A stretch of 64,000 nucleotides of DNA from Wenzhouxiangellaceae bacterium. GTDB taxonomy: Bacteria; Pseudomonadota; Gammaproteobacteria; Xanthomonadales; Wenzhouxiangellaceae. The DNA is taken from positions 1 to 64,000 of the forward strand of contig JANQPN010000073.1 of assembly GCA_028289455.1 (NCBI GenBank), given 5' to 3'. Made by a program: the position numbers and the translations under genes. Positions 1 to 6,800 of the stretch are shown one piece after another (position 1 is the stretch's first letter; the number at the start of each line of letters is the position of its first letter). Under the pieces are notes generated by a model, which saw only the letters and a list, made by a program, of their open reading frames with translations, did no database searches and had not been told where the DNA came from.

Positions 1-226
1 TGTTTGGCTGGCGTAGATAGGCAATTTTGCGCCACGCTTGCAGAAACACCTGCTGGGCCAGATCATCGGCCAGGCTGGCATCACCGCAACAGCGCCGCAT
101 CAGATTACGAATCCAGGATTGCCGGCGGCGTACCAGCTCAGCGAAGGCTTCGCTGTCTCCGGTACGCGCCAGGCCGACAACCAGTGCTTCCGGCCCTTCT
201 GCGTATTCGTTGTGTGCCGAGTGCAA
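1..226 (-). CDS. ECF-type RNA polymerase sigma factor, N-terminal part (truncated by window edge)
   Basis: Reverse-strand translation from a probable TTG start gives LHSAHNEYAEGPEALVVGLARTGDSEAFAELVRRRQSWIRNLMRRCCGDASLADDLAQQVFLQAWRKIAYL, typical sigma-70 region 2. Confidence 0.75.
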   Translation of the reverse strand, partial: MHSAHNEYAEGPEALVVGLARTGDSEAFAELVRRRQSWIRNLMRRCCGDASLADDLAQQVFLQAWRKIAYLRQPN

Positions 227-235
227 GAATCTGCC

Positions 236-646
236 TTATCGCTTTTGACCCAATACCCCGGAGTCTGCCTGGGAGGCACGTTTTACATAGGCGGCAGCCA
301 TCAATAATCCCACGCCGATACAAGCCACCAGACAACCCGCGCCGAAAATGGGCCAGAAGGCATCTTCTTCAATATTGCTCAAAATCCAGGCAAACAATGC
401 CAACCCGGGTGCAATCGACAGCATAATCGTGCCTGACACTCTTAAATCGACATCCTGACGCTTGCTGCTGCCCAGCAGTTTATCCACCAGTTCCTGATCA
501 ATGGATTTACCGCTTTCCACCATCCGGCGGAGGGTTTCATGTTTGGATTCCCGTTTTCGGCCTCCGTCCCAGACACCAACCACCACCACACTGGTGATGA
601 ATATCCAAAACCCGATAACCCCTGCCACTACAATCATATTTTCCAT
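236..646 (-). CDS. Small membrane protein upstream of the ECF sigma factor (DUF6249-like)
   Basis: ORF from internal ATG (MENMIVVAGVIGFWIF...); three hydrophobic segments; adjacent to the sigma factor gene. Confidence 0.6.
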   Translation of the reverse strand: MENMIVVAGVIGFWIFITSVVVVGVWDGGRKRESKHETLRRMVESGKSIDQELVDKLLGSSKRQDVDLRVSGTIMLSIAPGLALFAWILSNIEEDAFWPIFGAGCLVACIGVGLLMAAAYVKRASQADSGVLGQKR

Positions 647-976
647 TTGAATCTCCTGTGCGATCATTGACCTATACCCTGAGTGATGCACGATTCGCTG
701 CTACGGATGCAGCAGGTCAAAATTTATTTTAAGCCAGTCCAGATATCACGCTGTATACCATCGAGGCATCAACCATCCTTACATTAATAACTGCCAAAGA
801 CCAAGGAAAAGGCGACACTTTCCAGAAGAACTCCAGCAATTCAGACTCTGTCTAAATGATCAGTTAGTTATCAGGAGCTTTTTCAATGCATCCGACAGAT
901 TTTGATCAATGCAGCAGGGTTGAATTAACTCTATTACCAATCCTGGCGATAACGGTAAATCTACGGTAATAACCTC

Positions 977-1555
977 ATGGACGCCTGGGTTCCATTATTC
1001 GAATCAGCTATATGGGCCGGATTGAGTCTGTATCTGATCTATCGCTTCACCCCGCAGTTGCAGTCGTTGTTCGGCGCCATCCAGGAACGGGTGGCCGCCG
1101 GCAGCTCGTTTAAAGCCGGCCCGGTTGAACTGGGCTCGGTTGATTTTGACAGCCTGGAAAAAGTTGACCCGAGTGACCCGGTTGAAGCCGTTCAGGAAGA
1201 TGACTGGACCAGAGAGCGCAACGGCATCTACCGGAACAACTATGGTTTGTTTCTGGCACATATCGTTGAGCCACCTGCCACACCAGGTCACGACTATGAC
1301 ATTTTCATCTACCTGGTGCGGCATAAGTCCGAGGTTTTCGATGATGTTGAATATGCCGAGTTTTTTCTCGGTTCGCACTGGGGTAACAAGGTTTATAAGG
1401 AACAACCCGATAATGTTCTAATGGGCATTACCACTTCAGCAGCAGGTCCGTTCCTGTGCACCTGCAGAGTATTGATGAAAGACGGAACTGAAGTGCGCAT
1501 GAACCGGTATATCGATTTTGAAATGGTGCGGGTACTCGAATCCAAAGGCCATTAA
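977..1555 (+). CDS. Hypothetical protein with N-terminal hydrophobic segment
   Basis: 192-aa ORF, coding-like composition. Confidence 0.6.
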   Translation: MDAWVPLFESAIWAGLSLYLIYRFTPQLQSLFGAIQERVAAGSSFKAGPVELGSVDFDSLEKVDPSDPVEAVQEDDWTRERNGIYRNNYGLFLAHIVEPPATPGHDYDIFIYLVRHKSEVFDDVEYAEFFLGSHWGNKVYKEQPDNVLMGITTSAAGPFLCTCRVLMKDGTEVRMNRYIDFEMVRVLESKGH

Positions 1556-1698
1556 CCAACGGCAGTTCAAATTAAAACCCCGCAGCTGATGGCCGGCTGG
1601 CAGCTGCTTCTTGGCAAATGCTGATATGCCCGGACACTCTGAACCACACCCATTGATGAGCTATACTTAAACGAATCAATGTTAAGTAGTATTCAGGG

Positions 1699-2316
1699 AT
1701 GATAACTAACAAGCTGTGTGTGCGCTTCGGTATATTAAGTGTGGGTATGCTGCTGCTGGCAGGGTGCGCCGGGGTTGGAACTGAGCAGGAAATAACCGTC
1801 AGCCGGATTAACATCGTAGATGAAACCGGTGAAGTCCGCTTTGTGATTGCGGGGAACTCTCCGGGACCAATCGTACGCGGAGAGCGGCTGGAACGCTCGA
1901 TCGCACCTGCGGGGATTATCTGGCACGATGAAGACGGCAACGAAAGCGGCGGTATTGTCACCACCCCCTTCCCTCCCAACAATACCACCAAAGCCCGCAT
2001 GATCACTTTCGACTTTACCCATCAGATTACCGATGCCGTCAATTTAGGCACTTTCGAATCCAACGATGGCGAAACATGGAAAGGCGGGTTAACCGTCTAT
2101 GACCGTCGACCGTATGTACCTGGCCCGGTAACCAGCAGCCAGGGGGTTAAACGAATTTTTCTGGGTACACAGAATGCAGATGCCGGGCTGATTATTCACG
2201 ATAACGAAGGCCGTGAACGGATCCGACTGGGCGTTAACCCTGACGGTGAAGCGGCCATCGAAATATTGGATGAACAGGGCAATGTTATTCAGCGAATCCC
2301 GGATAATTCAGACTAA
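1699..2316 (+). CDS. Putative lipoprotein
   Basis: Signal peptide with lipobox LLLAGC; 205 aa. Confidence 0.7.
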   Translation: MITNKLCVRFGILSVGMLLLAGCAGVGTEQEITVSRINIVDETGEVRFVIAGNSPGPIVRGERLERSIAPAGIIWHDEDGNESGGIVTTPFPPNNTTKARMITFDFTHQITDAVNLGTFESNDGETWKGGLTVYDRRPYVPGPVTSSQGVKRIFLGTQNADAGLIIHDNEGRERIRLGVNPDGEAAIEILDEQGNVIQRIPDNSD

Positions 2317-2400
2317 ATATGCAAAAACCACCCAAAAGCCAACCCGCTGCTGAACGCTTTAGGACTCTGAAATAAAACCTTAGGTATTTATAATTGGGGC

Positions 2401-2988
2401 ATGATCAGCATAAAAAATAAATTTTCCGACCTTCCCTGGCGGTTGCTGTTGATAGAGGCATTTCTGGTGGTTGCCAGTGTTTTTCTGGCTCTGGCTCTGG
2501 AAGACTGGCAACAGAACAAAGAAGAAAACAAAGTAGCCGAACGCGCCCTGCAGGGGTTCATCGATGAGATGCAGATAAACTGCAGAAAAATAATAGCCGT
2601 CAAGCCCTACCACAATGGCGTGCTCAGCGGTGAACGAAGCCCACAGGGGGTGCAGATAGGCTTGCTGCGCAATGATGCATGGGATGTAGTCAAAACCACT
2701 GGCGGTGCACCGCATCTGGATTATGAGGTATTGGCCGGAATGGGAGAAATCAGTGCACTACAAAGCGACCATAGAGCGGTAGTACAGGCTTATACTCAGG
2801 CACTGTTCGGCCTGGCACTGCAATTCAAGGAAGACCAGGAATGGCATCTTGCAGGTGAGCGCGGCGTCATTAATGAACTGGCAAGAATCCAGGGTAATCT
2901 GCTGGATAAATACCAGAGCCTGTTAAACCTGGTAGAAAGGGTCTACCAGGACTCAATAGACACCCGGCGTGTCTGCTCCAGCATCTGA
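2401..2988 (+). CDS. Small membrane protein (DUF6090-like)
   Basis: N-terminal RLLLIEAFLVVASVFLALALEDWQQNKEE segment resembles DUF6090-type proteins. Confidence 0.55.
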   Translation: MISIKNKFSDLPWRLLLIEAFLVVASVFLALALEDWQQNKEENKVAERALQGFIDEMQINCRKIIAVKPYHNGVLSGERSPQGVQIGLLRNDAWDVVKTTGGAPHLDYEVLAGMGEISALQSDHRAVVQAYTQALFGLALQFKEDQEWHLAGERGVINELARIQGNLLDKYQSLLNLVERVYQDSIDTRRVCSSI

Positions 2989-3019
2989 ACTGTACCAGGG
3001 TTTTCAATCAGCCTTCAGC

Positions 3020-3598
3020 TCAAGCGTGACAATCATCACATAACAGTGTTCTGCGGCCCAGTGTCGACTGACTTAACGGGGCGTTACACTGGCGGCACCT
3101 GTGAATTTGCTGAATTCTGCATGCCGGACACAACATGGCAACATGCGTGACTGAACAAATGTAATCAACTTTACATTGTTTACAGGTTTCCTCCTGCCAT
3201 AACTGAGCCTGCAAAAGCTGTGGTACAAAATAAGCGCGTTGAATATTCAGCAACGGTGCATTTACGCTGCATAAATAACACTGATAAACACTGATCAACC
3301 GCTGTACCCGCTCCTCTATCTGAGATTTCAGTTCAGTATCAATTTTCCAGATAATATTGGCATGCAGCTGGCGTTGCTCATTTTGCAGATACCAATTATC
3401 GGTAAAAGGACTCAAACCTGGCGGAGAAGGTTTATTGTGGACTTTTTGATACAGTGCTTTAACAGGCGACTTGGGCAAACCTGTCAGCTGTACCACCAGC
3501 CCGGCACGGGCGCCCAGTTTTATCAGGCTAAAGGCCTGCGCCTTCTTGGCACAGGCTACGTCATATTGCCAAAACTGGCTATCAGAAAAAAACAACAT
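3020..3598 (-). CDS. flhC-like: FlhC-like transcriptional activator
   Basis: LIKLGARAGLVVQLTGLPKSPVKALYQKVHNKPSPPGLSPFTDNWYL matches the FlhC pattern (LITLGAR...LIKLYKE..G..PPKGMLPFSTDWF); Cys-rich C-terminus (CKQC...CPAC...CRQC...CDDC). Confidence 0.75.
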   Translation of the reverse strand: MLFFSDSQFWQYDVACAKKAQAFSLIKLGARAGLVVQLTGLPKSPVKALYQKVHNKPSPPGLSPFTDNWYLQNEQRQLHANIIWKIDTELKSQIEERVQRLISVYQCYLCSVNAPLLNIQRAYFVPQLLQAQLWQEETCKQCKVDYICSVTHVAMLCPACRIQQIHRCRQCNAPLSQSTLGRRTLLCDDCHA

Positions 3599-3619
3599 AT
3601 TATTAACCAGCCCCCCAAC

Positions 3620-3916
3620 CTATTCACCGGAAAAATAATAACTGGTTTGTTCTGCCAGCGTCTGTAATTCAGTTTTATTGCCATCCTGCAATGCTCTGAT
3701 AAATCGCGGCCACCAGATTTTTTCATTCCTGGGCATAATTAATGGTGTATCAACAAGCGCTATATTAACCAGCTGTCTTGGCGTAAGAGTGGCGATAGAT
3801 TGAATCAGCTCGGGTGGCGCACCCAGCATGACAGGTGCTGTATTAATATTTTTATTAGCAAAATCTCTGGCTGCTATAAAATATTCCATATTAAGTTCAG
3901 AAAAACTTACATCCAT
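3620..3916 (-). CDS. flhD-like: FlhD-like transcriptional activator subunit
   Basis: NMEYFIAARDFANKNINTAPVMLGAPPELIQSIATLTPRQLVNIA resembles FlhD (NLSYLLLAQRLI..D...A..RLGI...M...LA.LTLPQ.VKLA); directly upstream of the FlhC-like gene. Confidence 0.65.
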   Translation of the reverse strand: MDVSFSELNMEYFIAARDFANKNINTAPVMLGAPPELIQSIATLTPRQLVNIALVDTPLIMPRNEKIWWPRFIRALQDGNKTELQTLAEQTSYYFSGE

Positions 3917-4562
3917 ATAAATTCTCCAAATACGATTAGCATTTAATTGGCATAATGCATGGTTGCAGTGTCAAATGAGTCGTACGTGGTGCTGTGGCCC
4001 AGAGCGTTAAAAGAACCAGATGTATAAGAGATAATATGCTTACCATCAGTTACTGGTAGAACTTTTTCTGCGTGCGTATCTGAGCACTAGCGCCGGCAAG
4101 CCGGCCAACCCCTATTAATAAGTCTGCTTCCTGCTGCTAAATAAATTTGCTCCTATGATTAAATTGAAGTTAAACCGTCAGATAGTCTTCGTGCTTTATT
4201 GATGAATAAAAGCATTTTGACCTGTCACGCCCGTTGCTCGATCCTTGACCAACTTTGAGTAACCGTCTGACCCTGCTTTCCGTTAAATCCAGAAATGCAG
4301 TATTACTATTGCACGAGGAGTGTTCAAAAAAAGTATTGATAGCGTTAGCCCCACTGCCTTTTTTTGCAATATTTATGTCATCGGCCCTGTGAGAAGATCA
4401 ATCTGGATTTACACATATGCCGAGAATTCAATGGGTTGTAACAGGCCCAGATGCTGGAAACCGTGGCTGACAGTCTCGCTGATTTTTTTTCAAAATCATC
4501 TGTCTTGTTCGGTTTTTGATGCAGCCCATTGGCGATTCCGGCGCATCAACCAGGAGAATGAC

Positions 4563-4820
4563 ATGAGAGCCAAGAAAAAATCACAACAGAAAAAAGGAAA
4601 TAAAACTGAAGAAATGCGTCCATTGGCACGCTATCTGGCCAGGAAACTGCCCAGCGGGGCACTGGACACCAAACGGGTTGGCCCCGGGAAATACCAGGAC
4701 CTGAAACAACAAACCTATAAGGGCTTGCGCAAGGCTGCAGGAATGTTTAACGACAACGAGGCCTCACCCACCAAAGAACAACTTCGAGAGTGGAAGCAGG
4801 CATGCAAAAACATCCGCTGA
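4563..4820 (+). CDS. Small basic protein, possible partner or substrate of the downstream ATP-grasp ligase
   Basis: ATG at 4563 preceded by AGGAGA; 85 aa (MRAKKKSQQKKGNKTEEMRPLARYLARKLPSGALDTKRVGPGKYQDLK...). The longer ORF from 4320 has no coding support. Its 3' end overlaps the ATP-grasp start. Confidence 0.6.
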   Translation: MRAKKKSQQKKGNKTEEMRPLARYLARKLPSGALDTKRVGPGKYQDLKQQTYKGLRKAAGMFNDNEASPTKEQLREWKQACKNIR

Positions 4821-5908
4821 TTCTATCCACACAGTGGGATGTTCAAGCAGCTGCTGTTTGCTGGGGATTACAGAAAAATGGTGTTGAACCATTATGGACA
4901 ACATTTGCCGACCAGCCCTACAGGCCGGTATCTCTGCACAGCAACCGGGAACTGCCGTGGCGCTTGCGGGGTACCTTCAACCCGGAGGAAATCAGCTCAA
5001 TCTGGTTACACCGGCCACGCAAACCCAAGCACTTCCCTAAAGCAAAGCCCTGTGATGAATCGTACCTGCGTTCGGAATGGTCCCGCTTGTATGACAACCT
5101 ATATGCAGTATGCGCCGACTTTGGCAGCACACTGTGGGTCAACCAACCCGTGGCTGCTGCACAGGCGGAAAACAAACTGTTACAGCTTAAGGTGGCGCGG
5201 AAATGCGGTCTGGCATTCCCGGAAACCCTGGTATCAAACGATCCCGTAGATGTTCGGCGTTTTATACGCCGGCACGGGCAGGTTATCTATAAAGGTTTCT
5301 GGCGGCATACCTGGAAAGACTCGGCAACCGGCGAGCTGTATGCACAATGGGTGGATATTCTTGACACCGGCAGCAAGCTGGATGATCAGGTGATTCGATT
5401 AAGCCCGGGTACCTATCAACCTGCGATCGACAAGCAATTTGATCTGCGGGTAACGGTTATCGGCGAGCGCTTGTATACCATTCGCTTGAAGCCGGTTGAC
5501 AGGGATGCCTGCATCGACTGGCGCCGTGATGCATTAACTCAAACCATCGATGCACGTACGTATACCTTGCCGGCTGCAGTTGAACAGAAAATCCGTCAAC
5601 TGATGAAGATGCTGGGAATCATATATGGGTGTATCGACCTGGTCGTCGATAAAGCAGGCGAAATGCATTTTCTGGAAGTCAACCAGGCAGGTGCTTTCTC
5701 TTTTGTGGAAGATATGGTCGGGTCTGTCCCTCTGCTCCATTCGATGTGCGCCATGCTCAAAACAGGGCGGACAGACTACTCAATGGATGCTGTCAGCGAT
5801 ATTTCCTACCATGCTTTTCTCGATTCAGAAGCTTATGCTGCCTGGCAGGAACGCGTGAACACCACGACAGATCCTGAAGAACGAATCGGTGGCGTAATAA
5901 TGGAATAA
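4802..5908 (+). CDS. ATP-grasp ligase, MvdC/MvdD (graspetide/microviridin-type maturase)-like
   Basis: QFDLRVTVIGERLYTIRLKPVDRDACIDWRRD and IYGCIDLVVDKAGEMHFLEVNQAGAFSFVE match the ligase core of MvdD-like ATP-grasp proteins. Start could be GTG 4790 or ATG 4802. Confidence 0.7.
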   Translation: MQKHPLILSTQWDVQAAAVCWGLQKNGVEPLWTTFADQPYRPVSLHSNRELPWRLRGTFNPEEISSIWLHRPRKPKHFPKAKPCDESYLRSEWSRLYDNLYAVCADFGSTLWVNQPVAAAQAENKLLQLKVARKCGLAFPETLVSNDPVDVRRFIRRHGQVIYKGFWRHTWKDSATGELYAQWVDILDTGSKLDDQVIRLSPGTYQPAIDKQFDLRVTVIGERLYTIRLKPVDRDACIDWRRDALTQTIDARTYTLPAAVEQKIRQLMKMLGIIYGCIDLVVDKAGEMHFLEVNQAGAFSFVEDMVGSVPLLHSMCAMLKTGRTDYSMDAVSDISYHAFLDSEAYAAWQERVNTTTDPEERIGGVIME

Positions 5909-5916
5909 ACCCATCA

Positions 5917-5948
5917 ATCAGCACTGTGGTTTTTATCACAGTGCTGAT
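5917..5948 (+). terminator. 12-bp perfect hairpin downstream of the ATP-grasp gene
   Basis: ATCAGCACTGTG-GTTTTTAT-CACAGTGCTGAT, 9 nt after the stop codon; no distal T tract. Confidence 0.5.
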
Positions 5949-6125
5949 CCCTGCCTCCATCATCAACATCAACCGCCTGCCGGAATCATATAATTACAAT
6001 CTATCGATCAATTGCATATACATTTTAAATATGCCTTAAAATTATTTATTTACCATTCAAAAACTACAGCAGGGCCGCATGTTTAATACTTTTAAATGAT
6101 TGATCACCAGCTAATGATATTAATG

Positions 6126-6145
6126 CATTCTTAATGATAAGAATG
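6126..6145. promoter_or_regulatory. Inverted repeat upstream of precursor peptide gene 1
   Basis: CATTCTTA-ATGA-TAAGAATG, about 46 nt before the ATG at 6192. Confidence 0.4.
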
Positions 6146-6191
6146 TCTTAGGCGACAAGCCGTCGCATTAACTTCTTAGTAGGAGATAATT

Positions 6192-6296
6192 ATGAACGAT
6201 GTACTGAAACTGCAATTGATTGAAACCAATGACGTAAGCAACCATGCAGAACTGGCCGGAAGCGCTGCCAGCCTGGGTTGTGATAGCGATCGTTAA
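6192..6296 (+). CDS. Candidate lanthipeptide precursor 1 (34 aa)
   Basis: MNDVLKLQLIETNDVSNHAELAGSAASLGCDSDR; AGGAGA RBS at 6181-6186; shares leader LQ and core GSAASLGCD with the second peptide; next to LanKC. Absent from the ORF track because of its length. Confidence 0.85.
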   Translation: MNDVLKLQLIETNDVSNHAELAGSAASLGCDSDR

Positions 6297-6346
6297 TTCG
6301 ATATTAATACCAATAGGTAAAAATATCGCTTGCCTTACAGCAAGCA

Positions 6347-6378
6347 AAAACAGGCGGCTTCATGTCGCCTGTTTTTTT
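6347..6378 (+). terminator. Rho-independent terminator after precursor 1
   Basis: ACAGGCG-GCTTCATGT-CGCCTGT followed by a run of T. Confidence 0.7.
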
Positions 6379-6494
6379 ATTAAACGGCACGACCTTCATT
6401 AATATCTCAACATCGCCTTTATTAATAAAAAAACCGAATCTTACTGCCCTCTTTCAATCTTTTATTGCCTCATCAGCAAAGCAATAATGAATCC

Positions 6495-6512
6495 GCATCT
6501 TAATTAAGATGC
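6495..6512. promoter_or_regulatory. 18-bp perfect palindrome upstream of precursor gene 2
   Basis: GCATCTTAATTAAGATGC, about 40 nt before the ATG at 6553; resembles the inverted repeat upstream of precursor 1. Confidence 0.45.
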
Positions 6513-6552
6513 TGGTTTTATCCTTACTTATTTTAATTACCAGGAGATTCTT

Positions 6553-6669
6553 ATGAAAAACGTAATTGCTTTACAGGAATTCAAAGTCAACGAAAACGAC
6601 AACTATGCGGAAATGACCGGTAGTGCTGCTAGCTTGGGTTGTGACGGTGAAGACCAGATCGATGCCTAA
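6553..6669 (+). CDS. Candidate lanthipeptide precursor 2 (38 aa)
   Basis: MKNVIALQEFKVNENDNYAEMTGSAASLGCDGEDQIDA; AGGAGA RBS; SxxSxxC core and LQ leader shared with precursor 1. Confidence 0.85.
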   Translation: MKNVIALQEFKVNENDNYAEMTGSAASLGCDGEDQIDA

Positions 6670-6701
6670 TTGATTAAGCTTTTTTTTCAAAGCTAATCTG
6701 T

Positions 6702-6738
6702 GGGGCTGGCAGCGTATGTTGCCGGCCCCATATTTTTT
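6702..6738 (+). terminator. Rho-independent terminator between precursor 2 and lanKC
   Basis: GGGGCTGGCA-GCGTATGT-TGCCGGCCCC followed by ATATTTTTT. Confidence 0.7.
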
Positions 6739-6800
6739 CAGACGTCAAAATCTTGCCTATGACAAGTTGACAGAAATTATGACCAGCAGGCGGATTAATT

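Noticed and set aside
4320-4562. N-terminal extension of the 166-aa ORF starting at 4320
   Set aside because: No RBS, AT-rich unlikely protein sequence; the ATG at 4563 has a good AGGAGA RBS.
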